64,000 nucleotides of DNA from Rhinatrema bivittatum (GCF_901001135.1 NC_042633.1:11840580-11904579), one strand, 5' to 3'; positions 33,939-43,859 are shown, counted from the stretch's first letter. A program made the numbers and translations. The notes: generated by a model not told the origin, from the letters alone.

Positions 33939-33962
33939 TATATATATATATATATATATATA

Positions 33963-35411
33963 ACAACATTTTGTCTCCAGCTCAGTTCGGTTTCCGCCAA
34001 TCACGAAGCACGGAAACTCTACTTATCTCACTAACGGACTCCATATTACTAAACCTGGAAAACCGACACCCTTGTCTTCTCATCCTACTTGATCTCTCGG
34101 CGGCATTTGACACGGTCAATCATAACACATTAATAGATCGTCTGTCAGACATAGGCATCAGAGATGAGGCCCTCAAATGGTGCAAATCATTCTTACAGAA
34201 CAGACAGTACAAGGTCAAGGTCAACAAGGAAGTTTCGCAACCAGTCACCTGCACCTTAGGAGTCCCTCAAGGCTCGTCACTTTCTCCAACCTTATTCAAT
34301 ATATACCTTCTACCACTCTGCCAGCTCCTCATTAATCTAAATCTCATACACTACTTATACGCAGACGATGTGCAGATAATGATTCCTATCACTGAATCTC
34401 TCCAAAAAACCCTGGACTTCTGGAACTCTTGCCAACTAGCCATCAACAACTTGCTCACGAGCCTCAATCTGATTCTAAATCAAAGCAAAACAGAATACCT
34501 ACTCATCTCCCAAGACGGAACCCACACACATCCCAGTACCATCTTGTCTTCTCAATTAACAATGTCCACACAAGTCAGAAATCTAGGGGTTATCCTTGAT
34601 AATCAAATGAATTACAGATCTCTCATAAATAATATCGTAAAGGATGGATTCTTCAAATTACAAGTTTTGAAAAGGTTGAGACCTCTCCTCCATTTCCAAG
34701 ATTTCCGTTTAGTGCTACAAGCTATCATTCTCACGAAAATAGATTATTGCAACTCGCTTCTACTAGGCCTCCCCGCTAACGCCATAAAACCCCTACAGAT
34801 GCTGCAAAACGCAGCAGCAAGGATCTTAACCAAGTCCAATAAAAGAGACCACATATCACCTATTTTGAAAACCCTACACTGGCTACCCGTGAAATTCAGA
34901 ATACTATTCAAAGTGCTCTCAATAACCCACAAGGCTCTACACAACTTGGCACCACTCGAGCTCAAAATCCCTCTCCGATTCCACACCTCCTCCAGACCAG
35001 TAAGACAAGCCTATAAAAACAACCTACATACACTACCGATGAAGTCAGCATTAAGCAAAAGAGCCTTCTCTACAGCGGGCCCCAAAATCTGGAACTCTCT
35101 CCCACCAGAACTCAGAGCAGTGCAATGCTCATCTACATTTAAAAAAAGACTCAAGACTTGGTTGTTCAACCAAGCTTTCCCATAACAGCTTCCTGTGGAA
35201 CATCTCGGCCAATGATTACCCACCTGAGAGCTATTTAGATCATCTATAGAACTCACTTAATCTATGGCAGTCGAAGACATAACCTAGTCTTATAATTAGC
35301 AACTGTTTATTTAACTTAGGCCTCCCCTTATAATTAGCAACTGTTTATTTAACCTACATTAGGCACTGTATCTTTTACTTATACCTATATTAGGCAATGT
35401 ATCTTTACTGG
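33963..35411 (+). mobile_element. L2-type LINE, 5'-truncated, left part (split by the chromovirus)
   Basis: One continuous frame from about 33963 to the stop at 35183-35185 encodes most of an L2-type reverse transcriptase: AQFGFRQSRSTETLLISLTD, LLDLSAAFDTVNH, GVPQGSSLSPTLFNIY, the catalytic YADD (about 34357), NLGVILDNQMNY, LHWLPVKFRILFK, and the terminal block IWNSLPPELR..KRLKTWLF. There are no internal stops, so the copy is young. The EN domain and RT start are missing. Its 3' UTR has a tandem duplication of TTATAATTAGCAACTGTTTATTTAAC (35290-35353) and is interrupted at 35412 by the chromovirus, resuming at 41278. Confidence 0.93.
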
Positions 35412-36228
35412 TGTTATAAAACCCAGCCGTGGCAAGCCGCGAACGGCACTTACCCCCATCCCTAGGGGCCGGTCGGACCGCCGGCACTAGGCATATCCGC
35501 GGGACTTCTCAGCGGCAGCATTCGCTGCAAATCCAAGATGGCTGCGGTCTCTCTCCCCGCGCGGCTTAGCTCCGCCCCCTGACTTCAGCTAGGGCCGCGC
35601 GGGCGGCTCTGGTCCCAGAATTAAAGGAACACTCACCGGATATGAGCTGGTTCCTTCCTGCGGTTCCCTATTGGCTGGGGACTATTTAAGCAAGGTCTGG
35701 ACCTCCAGTCCTTGCCTTGTCTTCTTGGCTCCTGCGTTTGTTTTGTTCCTGGTTCCTGTTTGTCCTCCTGAGCTGTTTCCTGGTCCGGCTGACGTTCCTT
35801 CTGGTTCCTTGATTCCTGGCGTGGCTGCGGACTTCTCTGGCTTCTGACCCCTGGACTGGCTGCGGACTTCTCTGGCTTCTGACCCCTGGATTGGCTGCAG
35901 ACCTCTCTGGCTTTTGACCCCTGGACTGGCTGCGGACTTCTCTGGCTTCTGACCCCTGGATTGGCTGCGGACCTCTCTGGCTTTTGCCCCCTGGACTGGC
36001 TGCAGATCACCCTGGTTCACGACTTCTGGATTGGACTTCTTCACGAGATCCGCGGGGTTTGCTCCTCGACCTGCTGGAGGCGCCAGCATCTGGATTACAC
36101 GACCTGCAGGAGGCGCCTGCGTCCAGATTTTACTCTTTCCATCTGCAACCCCGAGAATCAGCCTCACCTAACGACGGTGGTCTACTCGATCATCGTCGAA
36201 CCAAGGGTCCACCACTCGGTTCATAACA
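35412..36228 (+). repeat. 5' LTR of the chromovirus
   Basis: 817 bp, TGTTATAAAA to CATAACA. Contains an inverted CCAAT box (ATTGG, 35670), TATA-like TATTTAAG (35683), and five tandem copies of a 35-bp unit around CTGGACTGGCTGCGGACTTCTCTGGCTTCTGACCC (about 35822-36000). A 161-codon antisense frame over the tandem units is a by-product and occurs in both LTRs. Confidence 0.95.
35669..35723 (+). promoter_or_regulatory. Predicted core promoter and RNA start of the chromovirus
   Basis: Inverted CCAAT box at about 35670, TATTTAAG at 35683-35690, and the predicted RNA start about 31 bases downstream near 35714. The first ten bases from there, GCCTTGTCTT (35714-35723), are the exact complement of the primer-binding site at 36231-36240. 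Confidence 0.6.
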
Positions 36229-36230
36229 GT

Positions 36231-36240
36231 AAGACAAGGC
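36231..36240 (+). other. Self-priming primer-binding site
   Basis: AAGACAAGGC lies two bases after the 5' LTR and directly before the gag ATG (36242). It has no TGG start and does not look like a tRNA complement. Its reverse complement, GCCTTGTCTT, occurs at 35714-35723 at the predicted RNA 5' end. Tf1/sushi-group elements are known or predicted to prime reverse transcription with the first bases of their own RNA, and this arrangement fits. Confidence 0.75.
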
Positions 36241-36241
36241 C

Positions 36242-37199
36242 ATGGACCCGGCGGAGGCCTCTGCTCTGCGGGCCATTCCCGGCCTGGCTCAGAAGATCAT
36301 GGAGCAACAGGGTATGCTCGAAGCCATGGCCGCCTCCATGGAGCGGCTCAACGCTCGACTAGATGCGGTGGTAGCCAGCCAGCCCAGTGCATCAACCATG
36401 GCTCCACCGGTTGCTCCTGCTCCACTTTCAACGTCCAGCAGCCTTCGTCCAGTCCTTCCACTTCCAGCACCACCACGATACGCCGGAGATCCCCGTCTCT
36501 GCCTGGGATTTTTGGACCAATGTACTATGCATTTCCGGCTACAATCACCCTTCTTTCCAGATGACGCCACTAAATTACCTACATTCTATCCCTGTTGGAA
36601 GGCAAAGCCCTCACATGGGCCTCTCCTTTATGGCAACGTTCTGACCCGGTATTACAGAACTACCTCCAATTTATTGAACTATTCCGCACTACTTTCGAAG
36701 AACCCGGAAAACAAGCCGCTGCCGCCACGGATTTACTACACCTCCGTCAAGGCGGACGTCCCCTCACGGATTACAACATTGATTTTCGCACTCTAGCCAA
36801 TGAACTCCACTGGGAAGAGAGAGTTCTTCGGACCATATATCTTGAAGGACTTACTGCCAAGATCAAGGACAAACTGGCTGCCCGAGAACTCCCGTCCTCC
36901 TTAAATGGCACCATCGAACTGGCCACCAGGATCGATCGCAGATTACAAGAACGAGCACGAGAGGGCGGCAACTGGAGGAGACGGTCTACTTTTCTCAGAT
37001 CTCTCCAACCCCCAATCCTCCGCCTCAAGGAGCCCATCCCAGTGAGGGTTCCAGGGACGAACCCATGCAGCTCGGAAGAGGCCCGCTGTCTACAGAGGAA
37101 CGCTTGAGACGGCGCAGATCGGGGCTTTGCTTGTACTGTGGAGGCTCTGGACATCGTTTAGCTAACTGCCCTATTCGTCCGGGAAACTTCAAAGCCTAG
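36242..37199 (+). pseudogene. gag of the chromovirus, broken by two frameshifts
   Basis: The ATG at 36242 follows the primer site directly. The N-terminal part (to about 36575) has a predicted short coiled coil and a proline-rich linker. The capsid-like segment (TWASPLWQRSDPVLQNYLQF, YLEGLTAKIKDKL; 36595-36970) is in a different frame, and the zinc knuckle CLYCGGSGHRLANC (C-x2-C-x4-H-x4-C, about 37128-37170) is in the third frame, ending at TAG 37197. The two breaks lie near 36580 and between about 36970 and 37060. Gag normally forms the particle and packages RNA. A complete Gag cannot be made from this copy as read. Confidence 0.88.
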
Positions 37200-37224
37200 G
37201 GACTTTAGGGGGTGTTTCCCTGGG
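37181..37224 (+). promoter_or_regulatory. Programmed -1 ribosomal frameshift signal between gag and pol
   Basis: The heptamer G_GGA_AAC (37181-37187) is in the correct phase of the zinc-knuckle frame, 9 bases before the gag stop. A slip of -1 enters the pol frame, which is open from here. After a 7-base spacer, CCTAGGG (37195-37201) can pair with CCCTGGG (37218-37224), a seven-pair stem with a 16-base loop that includes the gag stop. The same heptamer is used by PEG10, the mammalian gene derived from a sushi-like element. Confidence 0.85.
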
Positions 37225-40186
37225 TCAGTTTTCTCCACAACCCCCACTCACTTTACCAATCACTCTCCATATGAACGAACATGAATTCTCCACGCTGGCA
37301 CTAGTAGACTCAGGAGCCGGAGGAAATTTCATTTTACAAGCACTGGTGGATAAGCTCCACGTTCCAGTTCGACTTTGCCTGCAACCTCTAATCATTTCTT
37401 CCATCCACGGGGAACCGTTACCCGGCAGAATCACGCATCAGACGGAACCCCTGAATTGTTTTATTGCACCAGACCATTCTGAACAAATTACTTTCTACGT
37501 CATCAACAAAGCCATTCACCCTGTGGTACTGGGCATACCTTGGCTGCAGCGCCATAACCCCCAGTTTGATTGGACTTCCTTGCGACTGACACAGTGGGGT
37601 CCCGAATGTTCTGGGACCTGTTTCAAGGACTCCGGTTCCGCTTCCAATTATGTCTGCACCTCGCTTTTGGGAGAATTACCCTCTTCATACCACCAATTTG
37701 CAGATGTTTTCTCTAAGAAGGCGGCTGATGCTTTGCCGCCTCATCGGGCGTTTGACTGCGCTATCAAGTTGATTCCAGGTGCTATACCCCCGCGAGGACG
37801 AGTCTACCCTTTATCTGCTACTGAGACTCGAGCTATGACCGAATATATTCGGGACAATCTGCAAAAAGGATTTATTCGACGATCCACGTCGCCCGCGGGG
37901 GCTGGATTTTTTTTTGTGGAAAAGAAAGATGGGACATTACGCCCTTGCATCGACTACCGAGGACTTAATGCTATTACTATCAAGGATCGTTATCCTTTAC
38001 CTCTTATTGCTGAATTGTTTGATCGTCTGCAAGGAGCTCAAATCTTTTCTAAACTTGATCTGCGTGGTGCATACAATTTAGTACGTATTCAAGAAGGGGA
38101 TGAGTGGAAGACTGCGTTCAACACCAGAGATGGACATTATGAGTACTTGGTAATGCCGTTTGGTTTAACTAACGCACCTGCAGTTTTTCAGAATTTTATT
38201 AATGAAATCTTTAGGGACCTGTTATATACTTGCGTTGTGGTGTATCTTGATGATATTTTGATTTTTTCTAAGGACTTACTTACTCATCGTCAACACGTGC
38301 TACAAGTACTACAAAGACTCCGGGACCATCAGTTGTACGCTAAACTGGAGAAATGTATTTTCGAAACAGAGTCTTTGCCGTTCCTGGGATACGTTATTTC
38401 TAAACACGGGTTTCAAATGGATCCAACTAAACTAAAAAGTATACAAGAATGGACTCAACCGAAGGGGCTAAAAGCCCTGCAGAGATTTCTTGGTTTTGCG
38501 AACTACTACCGACATTTTATTAAGGACTTTTCCAAGTTATCTGCGCCCCTCACTGCACTCACTCGTAAAGGGGCTAATATCACTACTTGGCCCACGGCGG
38601 CCGAAGACGCATTTCAGGCCCTTAAGGACTCCTTTTTACGACAGCCCTGTCTTCGCCACCCGGACCCAAGTCGCGCATTTACAGTTGAAGTTGATGCATC
38701 CACCGAAGGTGTAGGAGCAGTATTAAGTCAGACCACTGTCAAGGGTACGTCTCATCCCTGCTCCTATTTTTCAAAGAAGTTCTCTCCCGCGGAGCGCAAC
38801 TATGCTATTGGCGACAAAGAATTATTAGCCATTAAACTCGCATTGGAAGAATGGCGACAGTGGCTGGAGGGGGCCCAGCATAAAATCACCATCTTCACTG
38901 ATCATAAGAATCTGATTTACCTACAACAAGCCCAGCGACTTAACCCACGGCAAGCCCGCTGGGCTTTATTTTTTTCCCGTTTTGATTTTGAACTCCGGTA
39001 TCGACCTGCCAGTAAGAATATCAAAGCAGATGCACTATCCCGGTCCTTTGTCTGTGAGGATGGCGAAGAGGTGTTACAGACCGTCATTGATCCTGCCCGT
39101 ATCATTCTGGCACCTACTGTTCCGGTTCCGATAGGGAAGACGGTGGTTCCCAGCCGACTCCGTAACAGGGTTTTGAAGTGGGGACATGATTCCCAATTCG
39201 CTGGACATCCTGGACGCAAGAGGACACAGGACCTCCTTCAGCGCTTCTATTGGTGGCCGGGGATGTACAAAGACATTCGGGCATACGTGGACTCGTGTCC
39301 CGTTTGTGCCCAACATAAGACTCCAGTGGGAAGGCCGTGGGGACGGCTACAACCCTTACCGGCACCATCCAAGCCTTGGACGCATATCTCTACCGATTTT
39401 GTGGTTGATTTACCTGCTTCTGAAGGACACACAGTGATTTGGGTAGTAATTGACCGCTTCTCTAAAATGGCTCATTTTACGCCCCTGCCCGCTCTTCCCT
39501 CTGCTCCTCGGTTGGCTCAACTGTTTATGTCCCATATCTTTCGCCTTCATGGACTGCCGTCCCACATTTCCTCCGATAGAGGTTCCCAGTTTACTGCCCG
39601 GTATTGGCGGAGCCTTTGTGCCAAATTTCAGGTTTCCTTGGACTTCACGACCGCTTTCCATCCGCAAGCCAATGGCCAAGTTGAGCGGACTAATCGTACT
39701 CTCAAGCAGTTTCTGCGTGCGTATGTCAATTCTCGGCAGGATGACTGGGCGGCTTTGCTGCCCTGGGCGGAGTTTTCCCATAACTACCATCGGTGTACCT
39801 CAACCGGCTCCTCCCCGTTTCAAGTTGTGTTTGGCTACCAACCTACTCCTCCGGTGCCTCTCCCTCTGGCAGTACCCTCGCCGGCAGCTCAGCTTACTGC
39901 CACTCAGTTCCAGCAATTATGGGTGCACACTCGCCGCATGCTCCGCAAAGCGGCTCTTCTGGCTAAGAAGTTTGCTGACCGGCATCGGAGGCCGGCGCCT
40001 CAGTTTCATCCGGGCGACAGGGTGTGGCTGAGCACCAGGAACATTCGTTTGCGAGTTCCTTCGATGAGATTGGCTCCCCGGTATATTGGTCCTTTTCCGT
40101 GGCCAAGCAGATCGGTCCCGTCACTTATCGACTGCACCTGCCCACCTCTCTGCGCATTCACAACGTTTTCCATGTCTCTTTACTGA
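37184..40186 (+). CDS. pol of the chromovirus: protease, RT, RNase H, integrase
   Basis: Open from the frameshift site through the ATG at 37271 to a stop at 40186. Domains in order: aspartic protease (LVDSGAGGNF, about 37304); reverse transcriptase with KDGTLRPCIDYRGLN, the PFGLTNAP block and catalytic YLDD (38243); RNase H (VEVDASTEGVGAVL, TDHKNLIYL); integrase zinc-binding H-H-C-C (GHPG to CPVC, about 39200-39310); and the integrase core with D in STDFVVDLP, D in SDRGSQFTA and E in GQVERTNRTL. All catalytic residues are present. A one-base loss near 40100 shifts the frame within the GPY/F region, so the last 60 residues of this ORF are off-frame and the chromodomain is read in the next entry. 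Confidence 0.94.
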   Translation, partial: KLQSLGTLGGVSLGQFSPQPPLTLPITLHMNEHEFSTLALVDSGAGGNFILQALVDKLHVPVRLCLQPLIISSIHGEPLPGRITHQTEPLNCFIAPDHSEQITFYVINKAIHPVVLGIPWLQRHNPQFDWTSLRLTQWGPECSGTCFKDSGSASNYVCTSLLGELPSSYHQFADVFSKKAADALPPHRAFDCAIKLIPGAIPPRGRVYPLSATETRAMTEYIRDNLQKGFIRRSTSPAGAGFFFVEKKDGTLRPCIDYRGLNAITIKDRYPLPLIAELFDRLQGAQIFSKLDLRGAYNLVRIQEGDEWKTAFNTRDGHYEYLVMPFGLTNAPAVFQNFINEIFRDLLYTCVVVYLDDILIFSKDLLTHRQHVLQVLQRLRDHQLYAKLEKCIFETESLPFLGYVISKHGFQMDPTKLKSIQEWTQPKGLKALQRFLGFANYYRHFIKDFSKLSAPLTALTRKGANITTWPTAAEDAFQALKDSFLRQPCLRHPDPSRAFTVEVDASTEGVGAVLSQTTVKGTSHPCSYFSKKFSPAERNYAIGDKELLAIKLALEEWRQWLEGAQHKITIFTDHKNLIYLQQAQRLNPRQARWALFFSRFDFELRYRPASKNIKADALSRSFVCEDGEEVLQTVIDPARIILAPTVPVPIGKTVVPSRLRNRVLKWGHDSQFAGHPGRKRTQDLLQRFYWWPGMYKDIRAYVDSCPVCAQHKTPVGRPWGRLQPLPAPSKPWTHISTDFVVDLPASEGHTVIWVVIDRFSKMAHFTPLPALPSAPRLAQLFMSHIFRLHGLPSHISSDRGSQFTARYWRSLCAKFQVSLDFTTAFHPQANGQVERTNRTLKQFLRAYVNSRQDDWAALLPWAEFSHNYHRCTSTGSSPFQVVFGYQPTPPVPLPLAVPSPAAQLTATQFQQLWVHTRRMLRKAALLAKKFADRHRRPAPQFHPGDRVWLSTRNIRLRVPSMRLAPRYIGPFPWPSRSVPSLIDCTCPPLCAFTTFSMSLY

Positions 40187-40539
40187 AACCTCTGCTCCTC
40201 AACTGGCCATCTCGGAAGGCTCCTGTCTCTTCGCCCGTTCAGCTGGAGGACGACCCTACCTATCAAGTCCGTGAGGTTCTCGATGTTCGGCGACGAGGAC
40301 GTCGTTGGGAGTATCTCTTGGCATGGGAAGGTTTTGGGCCTGAGGAGAACTCCTGGGAGCCCGCTACTAATATTCTTGACAAGGGTCTTCTCCAGACTTT
40401 TCACACCTACCATCCGGAGAAACCCAAGCCTTCTAGGGGGAGGCCTAAAGGAGGGGGTACTGTTATAAAACCCAGCCGTGGCAAGCCGCGAACGGCACTT
40501 ACCCCCATCCCTAGGGGCCGGTCGGACCGCCGGCACTAG
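40100..40539 (+). pseudogene. Chromodomain-containing C-terminus of pol, off-frame
   Basis: In the frame one base over from pol, this encodes the end of the integrase module (GPVTYRLHLPTSLRIHNVFH) and a chromodomain, YQVREVLDVRRRGRRWEYLLAW then NSWEP, ending in the 3' LTR (stop near 40539). Chromodomains in this clade can steer integration to histone-marked chromatin. In this copy it is uncoupled from integrase by a single-base deletion. Confidence 0.88.
40446..40457 (+). other. Polypurine tract of the chromovirus
   Basis: AAAGGAGGGGG just upstream of the 3' LTR (which starts at 40461), the expected plus-strand primer. It lies within the chromodomain reading frame. Confidence 0.8.
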
Positions 40540-41277
40540 GCATATCCGCGGGACTTCTCAGCGGCAGCATTCGCTGCAAATCCAAGATGGCTGCGGTCTC
40601 TCTCCCCGCGCGGCTTAGCTCCGCCCCCTGACTTCAGCTAGGGCCGCGCGGGCGGCTCTGGTCCCAGAATTAAAGGAACACTCACCGGATATGAGCTGGT
40701 TCCTTCCTGCGGTTCCCTATTGGCTGGGGACTATTTAAGCAAGGTCTGGACCTCCAGTCCTTGCCTTGTCTTCTTGGCTCCTGCGTTTGTTTTGTTCCTG
40801 GTTCCTGTTTGTCCTCCTGAGCTGTTTCCTAGTCCGGCTGACGTTCCTTCTGGTTCCTTGATTCCTGGCGTGGCTGCGGACTTCTCTGGCTTCTGACCCC
40901 TGGACTGGCTGCGGACTTCTCTGGCTTCTGACCCCTGGATTGGCTGCAGACCTCTCTGGCTTTTGACCCCTGGACTGGCTGCGGACTTCTCTGGCTTCTG
41001 ACCCCTGGATTGGCTGCGGACCTCTCTGGCTTTTGCCCCCTGGACTGGCTGCGGATCACCCTGGTTCACGACTTCTGGATTGGACTTCTTCACGAGATCC
41101 GCGGGGTTTGCTCCTCGACCTGCTGGAGGCGCCAGCATCTGGATTACACGACCTGCAGGAGGCGCCTGCGTCCAGATTTTACTCTTTCCATCTGCAACCC
41201 CGAGAATCAGCCTCACCTAACGACGGTGGTCTACTCGATCATCGTCGAACCAAGGGTCCACCACTCGGTTCACAACA
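40461..41277 (+). repeat. 3' LTR of the chromovirus
   Basis: 817 bp, identical to the 5' LTR except for three substitutions. Ends CACAACA, followed by the target duplicate ACTGG. Confidence 0.95.
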
Positions 41278-41440
41278 ACTGGTTAACCCCATATTTACTT
41301 ATCCAAGTTATATCGACCTGTTCTTTGTAAGACATTTACTTGTCAATGTTATTGTTCTGTTAAAATGTAAACCGAATTGATCAGTAATTCTGTTATTGGA
41401 AAGTCGGTATATAAAAATGCTAAATAAATAAATAAATATA
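41278..41440 (+). mobile_element. L2-type LINE, 3' tail (right part after the chromovirus)
   Basis: Continuation of the L2 copy at 33963-35411. It starts with the duplicated target ACTGG, contains TAAACCGAATTG and AAAGTCGGTATATAAAA, and ends in AAATAAATAAATAAAT (to about 41437). The join across the chromovirus restores a normal L2 3' end. Confidence 0.88.
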
Positions 41441-41444
41441 TATA

Positions 41445-43830
41445 CTAGCAACTGCACCCGTTCTACGCGCAGGCAAAGAGCCTTTTTATTGGCACATCTG
41501 CTCTTGTTATGAGCCGAATTTCCCTAGAAATTCACTGTAAGAGTGTCCCTTCCACATACTCACACCCTCCTACCGGCTCCCTCACTCTCTGGCACACACA
41601 CGCACATCCCCTCATACAGGCTCCCTCTCTGAAACCTACACTCAAGCATCCCGCGCACTCCCCCTCTTACCAACCAAGCTGTCTCTCGCACTCCCCCACA
41701 CCCCCACACCCCCTCTCCTCTCTCACACACACATTCTCTCTGACGAGCATCCCCCAACCCTCATAGGCTCCCTCTCTCTGAAACCCACAGTCAAGCAACC
41801 CCCCACCCACCCTCTCTTACCTCCCATGCTGTCTCTGACACCCTCCCCACCCCCTCTCACCAACCATGCTCTCTGTCACCCCCTGTCTCTCACACACACA
41901 CATTCTCTCTCACCAGCATCCCCCCCCATGCTCTCTCACACCCTCCCCACCCCCTCACCAAACACGCTGTCACTCCCCTCTCTCACACACACATTCTCTC
42001 TGACGAGCATCCCCCAACCCTCATAGGCTCCCTCTCTCTGAAACCCACACTCATGCATCCCCCCACCCACCCTCTCTTACCTCCCATGTTCTCTCTCACA
42101 CACCCTCCCCACCCCCTCTCACCAACCATGCTCTCTGTCACCCCTTCTCTCATACACACATTCTCTCTCACACCCTCCCCACCCCCTTTTTATTGGCACG
42201 GTCTCTGTCACCCCCATCTCTCACACACACACATTCTCTCTCACCGGCATCCCCCCCCCCATCCCACTCTGACCAACCATGCTCTCTGTCACACCCCCTC
42301 TCTCACACACACACCTCCCCTCATATAGGCTCCCTGTCTCTGAAACCTACACTCAAGCATCCCCCCACACACCCTCTCTTACCTCCCATGCTCTCGCTCA
42401 CACCTTCCCCACCCACCACTCACCAACCATGCTCTCTGTCACCCCCTCTCTCACATACACATTCCCTCTCACCAGCATCCCCCCCCCCCCCCCCCCCCCC
42501 ATGCTCTCTCACACTCTCCTGCTCTCTCTCACCCTCCCCGACACACATTTTCTGTCACCGGCAACCTCCTCCCCTCATATAGGCTCCCTCTCTCTGAAAC
42601 CCACACTCAAGCATCTCCCCACACCCCCTCTCTTACGTCCCATGCTCTCTCTCTCACCCTCCCCACCCACCTCTCACCAACCATGCTCTCTGTCACCCCC
42701 CTCTCTCACATACACATTCTCTCTCACCGGCATCCCCCCCATGCTCTCTCTCACAGCCTTCCCACCCCCCGCTCACCAACCATGCTCTCTGTCACCCCCC
42801 TCTCACACACACACACATTGTCTCTCACTGGCATCCCCCCCCCATGCTCTGTTTCACACCCTCCTGCTCGCTCTAACCCTCCCCTCCCCGACAAACATTA
42901 TCTCTCACCGGCAAGCCGGGGCCTGCGCTGTTCACGGCAAAGATAAAGGCCTGGCACGCCGTTCGCGGCAAAGATGAAGGCCTGGCGCACCGTTCACGAC
43001 ACATGGGAGCCTTCCATTTTTGGCGTGATCAGAAAATAGCAGCGGAGACTCCGGCATGCCGCGAACGGAGCGCGTCCCGTGGCACACGCTCCATTCACGG
43101 CGAAGAGGGCGCGCCGATCATGGCACACAGGGGCCTTCCCTTTTCACCGTGAACAGCACACCGGGCCTTCCTCCTTGCCGCAAACGGAGCATGTGTCACG
43201 GGACGCGCTTCGTTCGTGGCATGCCGGGGTCTCCTCTGCTATATTCTGCCTCTCCCGCGATGTCCGCTGTCCTTTCTACCTGTGCCATGTTTGAGCCGCC
43301 TGCGCCATCTATCGGAAGGCTGGTAAACTCAATGCTAGTCGAAATTAGACTGCAGAGAAGCTTTAAACTTTTCAAAGTAAGTCTAAAAACCTGGCTTTTT
43401 AAACAGGCTTTTTATAAGGAGAACGAAGAAAACAAATGAGCGCATAAGTAAGCACCAAGCAATCAGTTTTTAAAATTTTTCTTTCCTATCTCCTAATACA
43501 TATTAGAGTGTTAAATTTATATTGGAACCGTAAAGAAGTTTTTTCAACCAACATATAAGCAAAATCAACACATAGCATTTTATATTATAAAAAACATGTT
43601 ACCGTTCACTAATGGCACATCTATAATATGTAATCTACACCAATCAACTTTTAATACTATTTGTGCCTTTTTGTAAACTGCTGTGATGGTGAATTAACTT
43701 AACGACAGTATAGAAAAGATTTTAAATAAATAAAAATAAATAAATAAATAAATAATATAGCACCATCTATCGGCGGGCTTTGGAACATCCGCAATCACTG
43801 ACGGACACACTCCAAGCCCGATATCTTATG
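41445..43830 (+). repeat. Unclassified interspersed repeat, copy 3, with CA/CT minisatellite
   Basis: Starts CTAGCAACTGCACCCGTTCTACGCG. From about 41550 to 42915 it is an imperfect array of a unit with CCATGCTCTCTGTCACCCCC, CTCTCACACACACATTCTCTCTCACC and GGCATCCCCCC, some units with GGCTCCCTCTCTCTGAAACCCACACTCAAGC. A GC-rich part follows (42920-43260). Its tail is split by an L2 insertion at about 43325-43757 and ends in a TA run near 43832. All long open frames here follow low-complexity DNA. Confidence 0.6.
43325..43757 (+). mobile_element. L2-type LINE 3' end, inserted in repeat copy 3
   Basis: Short remnant of the ORF2 C-terminus (RLQRSFKLFKVSLKTWLFKQAF), then a 3' UTR ending CTTAACGACAGTATAGAAAAG and an AAATAAAT tail. 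CCATCTATCGG lies on both sides (43304-43314 and 43765-43775), consistent with a target-site duplication from target-primed reverse transcription. Confidence 0.8.
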
Positions 43831-43859
43831 GATATATATATATATATATATGCTCCTGC

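Larger units (their letters stand above)
35412..41277 (+). mobile_element. Ty3/Gypsy chromovirus (sushi-like), complete, recent insertion
   Basis: A 5866-bp element with two 817-bp LTRs, a 5-bp target duplication ACTGG (35407-35411, 41278-41282), gag with a CCHC knuckle, pol in the order protease, RT, RNase H, integrase, and a C-terminal chromodomain. The LTRs differ at only three positions (35782, 36004 and 36224 in the 5' copy), indicating recent insertion. A self-priming site and a -1 frameshift signal are present. Three apparent single-base indels disable gag (two) and the pol tail (one). It sits inside a young L2. Confidence 0.96.

Noticed and set aside
35633..36167. Antisense frames of 125 and 161 codons, repeated at 40731-41216
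   Set aside because: They lie over the 35-bp tandem units of the chromovirus LTR and exist in both LTRs because the LTRs are duplicates.
41509..42977. Frames up to 232 codons rich in H, T, S and P
   Set aside because: Low-complexity CA/CT minisatellite.
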